Assembly (NCBI GenBank): GCA_964059195.1
Contig: CAXKWD010000004.1
Coordinates: 118,640,043-118,704,042 of the forward strand
Direction of reading: 5' to 3'
DNA length: 64,000 nucleotides
DNA from: Ectobius pallidus
Lineage: Eukaryota; Arthropoda; Insecta; Blattodea; Ectobiidae
Positions 23,540-34,530 of this stretch are shown here, piece by piece. The number at the start of each line of letters is the position of its first letter. The first letter of the stretch is position 1. The notes below the pieces were generated by a model. That model was not told where the DNA came from. It worked only from the letters and a program-made list of their open reading frames with translations, and ran no database searches. Made by a program: the position numbers and the translations under genes.

Positions 23540-23870
23540 GTGCATACGGTTTTTTTTTCTTCGAGTTTTTAGAGTATCTTGTAATTGCCAAAACAAATTA
23601 CTCTTTCTCAGTAACCATTCAGTTGCTTATTCTCGTTTTTTGCTGTAGATCGCGTACGACAAAGACGTGCAGGGAGCAGGGCTTCGTTTAAACTTTTTAA
23701 CCTCAAGCAACACACGAAATTGACTAAATTTATTACAATATTAAAATTAACACAAAAAATTATTTTATTTTAAATACAGATTGTTGATTGTCCAATTTGA
23801 ATTGCTGCATTTGCTACTTTCAAGGCCTGAAGATTGTTCCTCGTACGATATTAATTGATTTCGGATTTGC
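23540..23870 (+). repeat. Diverged dispersed block, partner at 55.9-56.2 kb
   Basis: It shares phrase order with 55890-56215: TTTTTAGAGTATCTTGTAATTG / TTTTTAGAATACCTCGTAATTG, CACACGAAATT, a stretch of ATATTAAAATTAACA-like sequence, TTTAAA(T/C)A(C/-)AG and TGCATTTGCTACTTTCAAGG. The class is unknown; both copies lie near a foldback MITE. Confidence 0.5.
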
Positions 23871-23885
23871 CTATACCAGAGACGA

Positions 23886-24021
23886 GCTAAGAAGGGAACC
23901 TGAAGTAAACGAAACCAGTTTGTCTGTCTCACTCTTAAGTCATACGAGTAATGTGCTAGAGTGAGACAGATGTACTGGCTTTTGTTTACTTCTGGTTTCC
24001 TTCTTAGAACGGTCAGACTTT
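23886..24021. repeat. Foldback MITE, AGTGAGACAGA core
   Basis: Left arm CTAAGAAGGGAACCTGAAGT pairs with right arm ACTTCTGGTTTCCTTCTTAG. Inner arms TGTCTCACTCT and AGAGTGAGACA close the hairpin. It is nearly the same as 55128-55283, with its left end shortened. Confidence 0.75.
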
Positions 24022-24214
24022 AGTTGGATATGATAGTTGAAATAACAACAGTACTTTAATAAACTGCAGTACATTAATATGGGCCATTAAGGTACTGTTA
24101 CGTCTCATGTATTAAGTGTAGGCCTATTATATAGTATGGTCAAAAAAACAAAAAATAATAACATTAATAGATCTTTTTCGTCCACCGCTGTGACGTAGGG
24201 GGATGCGTGAGAGG

Positions 24215-25606
24215 TAGGGTTGCCACCTGTCCCGAATTAGGCGGGACATCCCGCATTTTAAGGACATTTTCAGCGTCCCGAATTATGCCTAAGAGGGACG
24301 CATTATATTGCGGGACGCCAAATTATTCCAAAACAAAATATGAGACAGCAATTCTTGGTGGCGTCTTTTGTGAATTTCGTCTCATGGTCAAGATATCGAT
24401 GTCGTTCCATCGCTAAAATGTATCGTGTTGGCAGCATTGAAATCACCGTCCATGATGTTATTCTTTGTAATTTATTTGTATACGTCGCGCGGGCATTCTT
24501 GGGGTATTTATGTCCGTGATCTGTACAACCAGCGTGCGAGCCATTAACTGGTGATCCGACGGGGAAGTACTGAAAACAGATCATATGACACTCTGCACTG
24601 ATTTGCCTAGTACAGTTCCTTCTGGAATTATAGCACAGCAAGACGTGTGTAGTGTTGTCAGTTGTAATTTGAATCCACGTTCTCTGTGTGTTTTATGTGT
24701 CGTTCGTTGAGTAAGAACTAATTAAATATTTCTCCTGTTATTCCTAAACTTAGTGGTAAGCCATTATCTAGTCAGAGTCTGGATTGCCAATGTTCATAAT
24801 TTTTTCGAAACATGTCTATGAGTGTACATTGTTTTTTGAAATTCTATGAGAAAGCTTTAAGTTCCTTAGATAAAGTATTTGACTTCGAAGAAAACAATCT
24901 TTATGGCACACTGAAGAACTTGAATCTTAAAAGAGTTCACTATCTTTCAAACATCTCAAAGACTCTGTGAAGGCACATAATGTAGAATCTGATGTTAATT
25001 TGGATGAGTTAGGCCTATATGAGGAATTCTGCTTTAGTTCAGATATAATAAATGCTACTAAAGTGAACTATACAGAAGGAGAGACTAAGTATGAGTATGA
25101 AATGGAAGAAAATTAATCAGGAGATTGGTAAAGAACACATTCCCAATCTCAAATGCTTTGTTCTGAGCATTCCTGGTAGCAATGCCTTTGTGGAAAGAGT
25201 GTTCTCTCTCTTGAATCTAAAATGGACAGAATCCAGAAATAGGTGCTCAGCTGACCTCATGAAGAGTGAAATCATTTCTACAAATGTTACAGATACCTGC
25301 AAAGATTATTTAGTGAGGGTGAAACAGAACAAACAACTACTCGTATTAGAAGCTGCCAAATCAAACAAGAAATACAGCTTCAAGTCATGAATTTGCCCAG
25401 GTTTTTGCTAATAACATCTAATCTTTTCTTTCCTTTTCTAATGTTAGTGTTACTGTTACATAGCCTAATCAGTTTTGGCTTTGTAATATATTCCGTCTTT
25501 CAGTTATTAATAAATTGTTCCGGTACAAATTTAGGTATGAAGATCGGCGATCTGCATATATTCGATAAGTGTCCCTCCTTAGCCTTACCAAAAGGTGGCA
25601 ACCCTA
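24215..25606 (+). mobile_element. hAT element nested in a SINE
   Basis: Ends are TAGGGTTGCCACCTGTCCC on the left and TAGGGTTGCCACCTTTTGG read inward from the right. Flanks GTGAGAGG (24207-24214) and CTGAGAGG (25607-25614) make an 8-bp duplication with one mismatch. The left subterminal region is rich in CGGGAC/GTCCCG words. It carries a transposase C-terminal remnant. Confidence 0.85.
25091..25390 (+). pseudogene. hAT transposase C-terminal remnant
   Basis: The 99-codon frame includes PNLKCFVLSIPGSNAFVERV, FSLLNLKWTESRNRCSADLM and KSEIISTN, a clear match to the hAT dimerisation domain (S-N-A-x-V-E-R-x-F-S). More of the same protein can be traced upstream in other frames (about 24811-25080, for example FKTSQRLCEGT-like and AHNVESDVNLDEL segments), so the transposase is frameshifted, not just truncated. 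The first half of the coding region is missing. Confidence 0.8.
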
Positions 25607-26038
25607 CTGAGAGGAGAGGGTCCGGGTTCGATTCCTGGTCGGGACAAGTTACCTAGATGGATTTTTTTCTGGAGTTTTTCCTCACCTGTGAGACAAATGT
25701 CGGGTAACTTTGCCCTTGTAGTCCCCAGATATCATCTGGCCGTCATTATCATCTTCATCCCATCCTCGCCTTGTTTGGAGTGAGTGTGTGTGTGAATGGT
25801 GTGTCTCGTCCTATGTGTTCGTGTGTGTCTCGGAGGTGGCCCCGGCATTGGGCTGATCACTCATCCGGGGAGGCCTTCCATGTCCTTGTCTGGTCAAAAA
25901 AGTATGTATGTGATCCAAAGATAATCCCTCTCCCGACAGGTCGCGGCCCTGTAAGGCCCGGGCGGCTTGGGTCGCTTAAATTCTAAAAGGGAGAGGTAAA
26001 ATTAAGATAAAGAAAGAAAGAAAGAATAGATCTTTTTC

Positions 26039-26515
26039 AGTGCGTTTCTTTTTCAATAATACAAGTTAGGAAAGAGCTTTCCTGTGCTACTAATAATACT
26101 CTGCGCCTATTAAGTTCTTGAACACTTCAACACGTCTTGAGTAACATGACCCCAGAAACTGTACCAATCTAACTCGCAAATGTTGCTCTTCGTCTAGGAA
26201 GTGTTAGGTATTAACATGTAATATTTAACTATAACTATACATAACCATTTCCTCACGTTCGTATCAATTAGTCATCATTACTTAAAGGATCTGGAGGTAG
26301 AAAAGTTCGATCATCAGTAACTCATCGGATTTTTTTAATCAAAATGTGGCATTCGGCATGCTAAATCTTACTTCCGATGCTGCCATCTATGCATTAGTCG
26401 GAGGCTGACTCATTGCGTAAGTAATATCATTACCATACATTAAATAATGAAATTATTGATCGCCGACTTTATTAAAGCTTTTTGTAAAATGATTTAATCC
26501 ATAAAAATGTCAATA
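26039..26515. other. Unassigned
   Basis: No features recognised between the SINE and the first LINE fragment. Confidence 0.35.
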
Positions 26516-26935
26516 CCTGGAGGTTCATTGCCGCGCTTACATGTTCCCGCCATTCAGTCCTATTCTGTGCTAACTACATCCAACCATCTCTCACAAATCC
26601 TACTTCCCTTAAATCTATCCTAAGATTATCCTCCCATCTATGTCTAGGTCTTTCAAGTGGTCTTTTCCCTTCGGGTTTCCCGGTCAATATTTTTTAGATA
26701 TGTCTTTCCTCCCCCATGCGCGCAACATATCCAGCCAATTTCATCTTCCGTGAATTAATTACCTTATTATATCCGTTGACAAGTACAGGTTATGAACTTG
26801 TCGTTATGCAGTTTTCTCCAGTCCCCATTTTCATCTCTCTTAGGTCCAAATATTTTCCTAAGCACCCTGTTCGAAAATAATATAACTTAATATCAGGCTT
26901 GCAATGTTTATACAACGAACAGTTAAGTTCACTAA
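26516..26935 (-). pseudogene. LINE C-terminal fragment, copy 1
   Basis: On the minus strand this is a diverged, frame-broken copy of the fragment at 27211-27638, about 90% alike by eye. It encodes in pieces the GKPEGKRPLERP segment and the AGYVARMGEE-like segment. It starts at ACCTGGAGGTTCATTGCCGC and ends at GTTAAGTTCACTAAAC, where a reversed SINE tail begins. It represents the end of a LINE ORF2-like protein, without RT. Confidence 0.7.
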
Positions 26936-27171
26936 ACTAAACTAAACTAAACTAAACTCCGTGGCGCTACATCCCTGGAGGGACTTGGCCTACCAACCGA
27001 CCGCTGCATCATTTACCATAGGTAGATGGAAGGATTTGGGGCATGTGGTCAGCATGCCGTTAATGGTGGTTTCCATGACCGGAGCCACTACTTCTCTATC
27101 AAATAGCTCCTCAATTTGAATTACGAGGCTGAGTGCACCCCTACCTGACCTCCCTACCTGAGAAAAAAAAA
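26936..27171 (-). repeat. SINE copy, minus strand, head missing
   Basis: Its tail is (CTAAA)n, the reverse of TTTAG. Then come CTCCGTGGC, the GGACTTGGCCTACCA word and GACCGCTGCATCATTTACC, CATGTGGTCAGCATGCCG, TGAGTGCACCCCTACC and CCTCCCTACCTGAG, which match the complete SINE at 54657-54974 in reverse. It stops at CTCAGGTAGGGAGG, so the tRNA head is absent. Confidence 0.8.
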
Positions 27172-27210
27172 TTCCTAAGGAAGCTAAAGGAATATTTTAT
27201 ATTTGATGGA

Positions 27211-27638
27211 ACCTGGAGGTCCATTGCCGCGCTTACCTGTGCCCGCCATTCAGTCCTATTCTGTGCTAACTCCATCCAACCATCCCTGACAAATCCCACT
27301 TCCTTTAAATCTATCCTAAGATTTTCCTTCCATCTACATCTAGGTCTTTCAAGTGGTCTTTTCCCTTCGGGTTTCCCGGTCAATAGTTTTTAGATATGTC
27401 TTTCCTCCCCCATGCGCACAACATATCCAGCCCATTTAATCTTCCGTGATTTAATTACCCTTATTATATCCGGTGACAAGTACAGGTTATGAAGCTTGTC
27501 GTTATGCAGTTTTCTCCAGTCCCCACTTTTGATCTCTCTTAGCTCCAAATATTTTCCTAAAGACCCTGTTCGAAAATAATATAACTTAATATCAGGCTTC
27601 CAATGTTTATACAACGAACAGTTAAGTTCACTAAGCAT
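27211..27638 (-). pseudogene. LINE C-terminal fragment, copy 2
   Basis: Two adjoining minus-strand frames carry one protein end. The first (27390-27638) has HNLYLSPDIIRVIKSRKIKW and AGYVVRMGEERHI. The second (27141-27383) has TGKPEGKRPLERPRCRWKEN, LRIDLKEVGFVRDGWMELAQ and NRTEWRAQVSAAMDLQVP, then a stop-like end at the fragment border. The K-W-A-G-x-V-x-R-M ... G-K-P-x-G-x-R-P-x-x-R-P-x-x-R-W signature is typical of short, multicopy LINE ends in insect genomes. A one-base frame change near 27385 splits it. No RT core is attached. Confidence 0.8.
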
Positions 27639-27954
27639 GCACTATAGGAGGATGCTAGGTGAGTGTGAGCCGCCCAAGTATAATCGGGAGGAGATAAAAG
27701 TGAACACATGTCATATTGCTTTCGTAATGAAAGAATAATCAGTTAAATTATCTTCATTTTATATTCTACACATAAATGATGACCAGTAATGTTTATGAAC
27801 ATAAATACCCTTTTTATCATATTATTAAACTACAAAATAGATCACTTGAAGCGTTCTGTTTATGCTGTGAAGTGACATCATGCTGGGTACTTGTCATGTA
27901 TAACTAGGGTATTCAATTATTGCACAAAAATTGCAAATCTTCTTAGTGCAATGT

Positions 27955-28252
27955 AACCCCTGTGGTGCAGAGGCAGCGTAATGGCTTCTGGACTAGAGGC
28001 TTTCATGTTTTAATTCGGCCTTGGTCGACGGATTTTTAAGACGTAAACATCCTGAGTACGGAGGGACTACAAACCAGGAGTCCCTTGTTGCAGATTTGCG
28101 CCATGATAAAGAACTCCAAGCAGAATTTAGAAACTATAGGCAATTTTTTCCGACCCTTCTCGTCCTCGAATAGATGAACCTTTAATTAAGTCTTAAGTAC
28201 TGAAATCTCCCTCGGGAGGCCAGATGTTCCGTACATTGAGTTATAATGAAAA
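27955..28252 (+). repeat. Degenerate tRNA-derived SINE
   Basis: An A-box-like GTGGTGCAGAGGCAGCG opens the element, a poor B box (TGTTTTAATTCGGCC) follows, and then come ACGGAGGGACTACAAACC, TTGTTGCAGATTTGCGCC and CTCCCTCGGGAGGCC, ending in GAAAAAAAAG. Boundaries are approximate. Confidence 0.5.
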
Positions 28253-28355
28253 AAAAGAAGCGAATAGCTAAAAAAAATAGTTTAATGAACAATTATTAAA
28301 TTATACGAAGGAATAGGTGGACCCCTATATGATGTTATATATATAGTTTATTCTT

Positions 28356-28358
<3 letters not shown>

Positions 28359-28390
<32 letters not shown>
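28359..28390. repeat. (TA)n microsatellite
   Basis: Pure TA run of about 16 units. Confidence 0.95.
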
Positions 28391-28393
<3 letters not shown>

Positions 28394-28604
28394 TTATAAA
28401 GTTACTTTACATTTCACCTTAATGTTTTACTTGCTGTTCCTATTATGGCCAGTAGTCAAACAGTAATAATAGTAGTAGAAGCTGTAACAGTCCTTCAGCA
28501 TTCCTACAGATTTAACTTTGTTTATTAAGTTTCAGTATGGTACTTTATGAGATTGTGTGTGGGGACGAAAAAAGTCTGTCCGTCTATCCGTCCGTCCGTG
28601 TGTC

Positions 28605-29345
28605 TGTACGCGCCATAACTCAAATTCGCTTTTTCATGAAACTTGAAAAACACATTTATAATGTCCATGGGAAGAACCCTATTGATATTGAACCAAATCG
28701 GTTCACCGGTACCGGAGTAATGCCCAATTTAGTGCCTATTTTAATAGATCATATTAGAAAGGCGCCATAACTCAAATACGCTGTATCGGATTTCCATGAA
28801 ACTTGGTATACGCATTTATGACGTCCATGAGAAGTACCCTTATTGAATTTGAACCTAATCTGTTGACCTAATCTGTTAGTGTCTATTTTAAAGACGCAAT
28901 AACTCAAATACGCTTTATCTTATTTTTATGAAACTTCGTATATGCATTTATAATGTCCATGGAAAGACGTCTATTGATATTCGACCAAATCGGTTGGCCA
29001 GTTTCGGAATAATGCCCAATTTAGTGCCTTTCATGTTAATATATAAGAAGTCGCGATAACTCAAATATGCTTCATTGGATTTTCCTGAAACTTTGTATAC
29101 CCATTTAGAGTGTACATGGGAAGACGTCTACTGATATTGGACCAAATCGGTAGACCGGTACCGGAGTAAAATCCAATTTAGTGTCTATTTTAAAGACGCG
29201 GTAACTCAAATACGCTTTACCGGATGTTTATGAAACTTGGTATACACATTTATAATGTCCATGGGAAGACGTCTATTGATATTGGATAAAATCGGTTGAC
29301 TTTTTCGGAGTAATGCTCAATGTATTGCCTATTTTATGGTAATAT
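28605..29345 (+). repeat. Five-unit tandem array, about 150-bp unit
   Basis: Unit starts are marked by a CGCNATAACTCAAATACGC word at about 28610, 28762, 28894, 29049 and 29196. Each unit then runs through CATGAAACTTGGTATACGCA, TTTATAATGTCCATGGGAAG, ATTGATATTGGACCAAATCG, GGTACCGGAGTAATGCCCAA and GTGCCTATTTTAA. The spacing is about 150 bp, with one unit near 132. The leading edge has CCGTCCGTCCGTGTGTCTGT. Units differ by point changes; no long frame is conserved, so it is probably not coding. Confidence 0.88.
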
Positions 29346-29494
29346 ACGTATTCGAAAGAATTTATGAAATGCAAATCAGTTATCATGATAACATAGCCTT
29401 TTGTTTTACTTACTGTGATCTTAAAAGGCTTTGGAAATTAAAATACAGTTAGCTATGACAAATAACACTATTGCTTTACATGCGCTTATCTAAC

Positions 29495-29600
29495 TAGACC
29501 GTTAAACTGACCCAGGTGACTGAGATGGTAACGTCTTGGCCTCACATTCTGGAGTTCCATGGTTCAAATCCCGAAACCGCCCAATTTTACTTTTTTTTTT
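29495..29600 (+). repeat. tRNA-like SINE head
   Basis: An A-box-like GTGACTGAGATGGTAACG and a B-box-like GGTTCAAATCC lie about 45 bases apart and run straight into a T tract of about 12. Stem pairing does not support a working tRNA. Confidence 0.5.
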
Positions 29601-30554
29601 TTGTATTATGCATATCATAATTGCAATCATAACTGATTAAACAAAAACATACAGGCACTTTGGCACATCAGTTTACCTGATTTTATTCTTTGCTAATTTC
29701 TGCCATAAACCAAATCCAAAAGAACTTAATAATGAATATTGTTGCATTTATCTGATAACTGTAGAAAAAAGGAAAAACGCTAGAGATTTTACTTCAATAC
29801 TGTTTTCCCTTAGACCAGACAATATAATTTCTTCTTAAGTGTTGTTGGTTATTGAGGACAGCATGTTGGCTAAAGCAGGTAACACCGAAGAAAAACTTGA
29901 GAATCTAGGCTAGACAAGGTAGTGTGTATTACAAGGAAATCATGCTCGTCACTCGTCATACGAGGTTGAGGGAAAAAACTTGTCCGCTTCATCCGGCGTG
30001 ACTCTTCACGCAACCTTGAAATTGATAGGAAGAGTTTTTTATTAAAGTTTTTTGGTTGTTATATGGGTATTGGTTATTCACTATACCTGATAATGAGCAC
30101 GTGTAATTATTCTACATAACCTGTCATCAGAACTAAGTATGTAGCCAATGTTTCAACGTCATTTGCTGAAGCCATTCATCTGTCTCCCGGAAATGTTTCT
30201 CAGCAGAGCGACAAGTCAAATGTGTGGTGATCGGAATAGATTCATCACATGCTTCCCTCCATCTCTATTCAATCTCGTCATCATCGCTGTTATATGTATT
30301 CCCTGTTTCATGGAACATTGACGTATTTCCTGTCTATCTCAAGAGAAGCTGTGTATTCAGTCAGATTATGTGGCAGACTACCAAGAAATTTATACCAAAT
30401 GTAATCTAAGACATCTGAAGAAAACTAATCTCTACTGCTACCAAGGGAAATCATATCATTAACCTGCTAATGATTTTTTAGTTTTATTTAAATTTGTTAT
30501 CATATTTGTTTTTATACTTGTAATTGTCTGTAATATCTTCACTGTACTACGTTT
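29601..30554. other. Unassigned
   Basis: Low-information AT-rich DNA; a 61-codon frame at 30224-30409 is not recognisable. Confidence 0.35.
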
Positions 30555-30562
30555 GTTATAAC

Positions 30563-31333
30563 CAGGGCCCGGATTCTAATGACATGTCATCTTTTTATTG
30601 ATGCTGCATAGACATTGCCAACTTGTAGATAAATCCTAATCATAGCCTCTAGATTATAGAAATATATTTTTATTAGGTCATTTTTGTCATTTTATGCAAT
30701 TTTACATTTTTAGGGCATTTTTTTCAATTTTACGTCATTATTTTGTCATTTTCGTGTCATTTGCTTCCTTATTTAGTCATTTTCATGCATTTACATTGAG
30801 TGTATTAACTTTTTTCGTCGCTAGCGGTGCTATCTTTGAAGTGTTCTTTGTTTCATACTAGAAGGAAAAACTCGGTGTTGAAGTGTTGTCATGTCTCAGT
30901 CGGAAATGAGAATCAAAGAAACGCCAAAATTTTGTATTATATCACTGTTGTTATTAGATTGACTTGGCACCAGAGTCTGCCACCTGCTTGGATTTGAGAG
31001 TGCAAACTACTGTTTACCCTCAATAAACAATAACATAATCCGGCAGACCACAAAAGAAAATGCCGAAGTTTGACTCGCCAGTGCTTCAGTGCCAGTATAA
31101 ATTCCCGTGAGAAAAGAACATTCACAACATTACAATTATTTACAGTTTTTACAATTATGTACAAATTATTCTATAACTTTGTGTGTACAATAATCTTTTA
31201 TAAATAAAATATTAGTTTTTAGGTATTTTTTATAATTATTAAGTCATTTTCATTAAAATTTAGGGTCATTCTATAGGTCATTTTTCAAACAACTTTAGGT
31301 CATCACTGATGACTCATCAGAATCCGGGCCCTG
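30563..31333. mobile_element. hAT-type MITE
   Basis: Flanks GTTATAAC (30555-30562) and GTTATGAC (31334-31341) form an 8-bp duplication with one change. The ends CAGGGCCCGGATTCTAATGA and, from the right, CAGGGCCCGGATTCTGATGA are inverted. Both subterminal regions contain repeated GTCATTTT words. No transposase segment was recognised in its 771 bp. Confidence 0.88.
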
Positions 31334-31341
31334 GTTATGAC

Positions 31342-33000
31342 TGGCGAGAGGGGAAGATGGCTTTTCTCTCTGAATTCAACACTCACCTCTGAATATCCTT
31401 CCCCTCATACTCGTCCTGCCAGTGTCAGGAGAAAAAATGTTCTGTTACCTGCTTTATTCATACTGGGTAATTTTGTTACCGCTTGGTAGTCTTGTGTTAT
31501 GGAAATTTCAACATGTATAACTACATGTTTTAATTAGTCTGGTTCTAATTTTATACTATTATTATCGTGTTAACGTGTTATTTATATTATTGTGATATTT
31601 GGTTTCCAAATAAAATTTTGTTAACTATTTATTTTTAATGTTATGGATATACAAAGAGCAACTATTTCGTTAGAGATGTTCAATGTTGTAAACGTAATTA
31701 CTTTACACCTTTACAATGTAGAATCAAACTCATTAATACGTAACGTAGCCTAATTAATATTCAAAAAGCTTATGAATTTGGTGTCACGTTTTATTAAAAA
31801 AACAGGACGATTATTTCACATTATTAGGCTATATTATCTGTAGCTCCAAACTCATTAAGACATACAATATTAAGTATTCAAAACCTAAACAAAGATTGGT
31901 ACGGAATATGATTGTTATGAGGGTAATTGTATTGGAAAACTTGTTGTAAAAATACTTGGAAGCAGGTTGTTGATTCCACAATGTTTATACCATCTTTTAG
32001 CAATGAGGAGTAGTTTCGGTTACTGAGGGATTTCGGTAACGAATTAACAGATAGTCGTAATAAACTGTTTTCTTTTTCAGATTTAGCGGATTTCTTAGGT
32101 ATATAGTAGGCTAAGTGTTGGATCTTGTCTGTGTATATTATATATAGGCTTAATATTTTACTTCCCTTCCCAACACATCAAATGCCCTTGCCTTCACGCG
32201 GGTTAAATTCTATATAGCCTATACAGTTAAAGTCAAATTATTGTTAATCGCAAAAACCACTAAAGATGGTTAATTAGTCATACAGGTTTTTGAAATTCAA
32301 ATTGTAATTAGCTTCCTGTAATGACCGATCATATATTATCATGAATTATTACTTTCCTTACCATTATAACAATATCATCACCAGCACCACCAGCAGCATC
32401 GTTATCATCATCAAACATCATCATTATCATCAGTAATACAATTGATTAAGTAAAGCTAGGCTGTGAGAACAATAACGAAAACTTGTGCGCATTTCCGCGT
32501 GCTCTTCTTGTCATTATGGAAATTGTGTTTACAAAGAGGACAGAAAAGCTTTATCCTGGCCAACAGCCAAATACTATCAGTGGTAATACAACAGTAATAT
32601 GGCTTCATAAGCGTTGCTTTATTTTGAGATTCTCTAAACTAGGACAACTTCAGTGTAGGTTTTAAATTAATGTAGCTGTTTTGATTTTCGTCCCCAAAAC
32701 CGATAAATTTAATTCAATTAATGTAATTGTTTGCTTTAAATTAACGATTGACAAAGGGCTGTTATTAAGATATTGTCTGTAGTGCATTCATCAGTAAATA
32801 AATGTCTTAAAGTAATAGCATCTAGGTAACAGTGTTAGATTATTCTAACAGACTACAAAACTGGAGGAGATTCACAATTCAATCTGCATAATATGCGGAC
32901 TTTTATGTAGTTTAATTTTGTGCATAAACTGTTTTTTGCTAGAATCCATAGTTTTTTGTGTATTTAGGGAAAACAGAGGGAAATTACATTTACCGGTAAA
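31342..33000. other. Unassigned AT-rich stretch
   Basis: Holds a CAT/ATC trinucleotide-rich patch near 32375-32435. No other features recognised. Confidence 0.35.
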
Positions 33001-33830
33001 AGTGCCCCCCACCCCCCGCTCACCCCCTATCCATGGGGACTTATACTATGTTGTTTAGGACACTTTCCCCCACATCTCTGCCAAATTTCAAAACTACATG
33101 ATTTTTTTGTCCCTATTTTTCCTTTCTTGCCTGCAATATAATGTATTTTCCATTACATGTACTGTGCTTGTACCGTGATCGGATTTTTAATAATTTCAAC
33201 TTTAATGGTTGTGTGATGTTTCTCCACTTGTTTCATGATATAAATACACAATATACAGCTTATGTACAAAGATATAACCCCTAAATATAGAGAAAGTGCG
33301 ATATACGGTTTTCTTTCGAAATCTCGAAATTTGACCGAATCTTAAAATTGTTATAACTTTTGAACATTTGAAGACAAAGTAACAACTGACTACTCATTTT
33401 CAAGATAATTTATTTACCTACAACTTCTTTCATGATAACATTGCTGTATACCTAAGGACTGAAGCGCTAGAAGGCAAAGTGTGTCGAAAAGCGCGAGGCG
33501 AAAGAGCTTTTTCGAAAATTCTTTATTTTCGCTGGCGGATATCTCGAAAACTATTGGGAATAGAAAGAAATGTGTAGAGTCAAACTTGTTGGAAATTTTA
33601 TCAGCTTGAATTTTGTATATAGCAACTTTTCCTCTACGATGCACCATTGTTTATATATAAGCGAAAAACCTAAAATACGGACCTTCTGCGGGCCCCCCTG
33701 CCCCCCGCTCACCCCCCACCTTCGGGGACTTTTAGTATGTTGTTCAGGACAATTCCTCCGACAACTCTGCAAAATTTCAAAACTACACGATTTTTTTTTT
33801 CTATTTTTCGTTCGTTGCCTAGACTATTGT
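33001..33830 (+). repeat. Two direct copies of a CCCCCCGCTCACCCC block
   Basis: Segments at about 33006-33140 and 33698-33832 share CCCCCCGCTCACCCCC, GGGGACTTNTANTATGTTGT and AATTTCAAAACTACA(T/C)GATTTTTTT in the same order, about 690 bp apart. Between them lie two more alike phrases with TCTCGAAA and TAACTTTTGAA. It may be a two-unit long tandem repeat; the family is unknown. Confidence 0.55.
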
Positions 33831-34424
33831 AGGACTATAGCAAACAATTTTAGAAGCGTCTAACTGATTTTTGGAGTACGAATTATCTGGAAATTCTAGA
33901 AAAATTAGAAACATTTTTAACCTAACTGCTCTTACAAAGGCTCTTACAAAGGCCTATTTTTTTCGACCCGATCCAAAAATATCATTTTCTGGCAATGAGT
34001 ATGTGTGTTTGCCTGTCTGTGAACTCTACTAAAATTAGTCGCATTGTCTCATCGGCATTGAAAAACTGGTACCACCTTACAATAAATGCCTTGAAAGCAA
34101 TGGCGATTACTTTGAGAAATAGAGTAAGGTACTATATCTGTGCAAATAACATTTTGTGTTGATATCTTTCGTTACTATTTATTATGCCCAATCGTTCTTT
34201 ACTTTCTGGACGACCCTCTTATGTATTTTGAATTTACCTCGTTAAGTATACCAAAAGGTTCTATAACTTTAACAGTGAGTTCCAAACAAAAACTGTTACG
34301 ACAATGTTTCAAATGGTAAGTTGCATGGAAATGGGTACTATTTATTACGGTGAAAATGATCTACCAAAACATTACACTTTATATACAAGTAGGCCTACGG
34401 TAAATATGAAATTATCGAACGAGG

Positions 34425-34530
34425 TGGCGGTCACGGTTGGACTCACATTCGAGAGGTCGGCCGGCCGGCCAAGTTGATTGGGGGTTCTTCATGGTTTCCT
34501 CAGTTGTATAGGCTGGATATTTACTTACCA
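34425..34530 (+). repeat. Degenerate SINE fragment
   Basis: GAGGTGGCGGTCACGGTTGG resembles a decayed tRNA-like head and is followed by AAGTTGATTGGGGGTTCTTC and ATGGTTTCCTCAG, a phrase seen in insect SINE bodies. A GGCCGGCCGGCC palindrome occupies the B-box position. Confidence 0.4.

Larger units (their letters stand above)
24180..26024 (+). repeat. tRNA-derived SINE split by a hAT insertion
   Basis: The SINE head starts at 24180 (GTCCACCGCTGTGACGTAGG), is interrupted after 24214, and resumes at 25607 with the B box GGGTTCGATTCCTGGTCGGG. The body continues through CTCATCCGGGGAGGCC to an AAAG tail (about 26008-26024). A 14-bp target duplication AATAGATCTTTTTC brackets the whole composite (24166-24179 and 26025-26038), which proves the two parts are one insertion. 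Without the nested element the SINE is about 450 bp. Confidence 0.85.

Noticed and set aside
28605..29345. CRISPR array
   Set aside because: Units are contiguous 150-bp tandem copies without unique spacers, in eukaryotic DNA.
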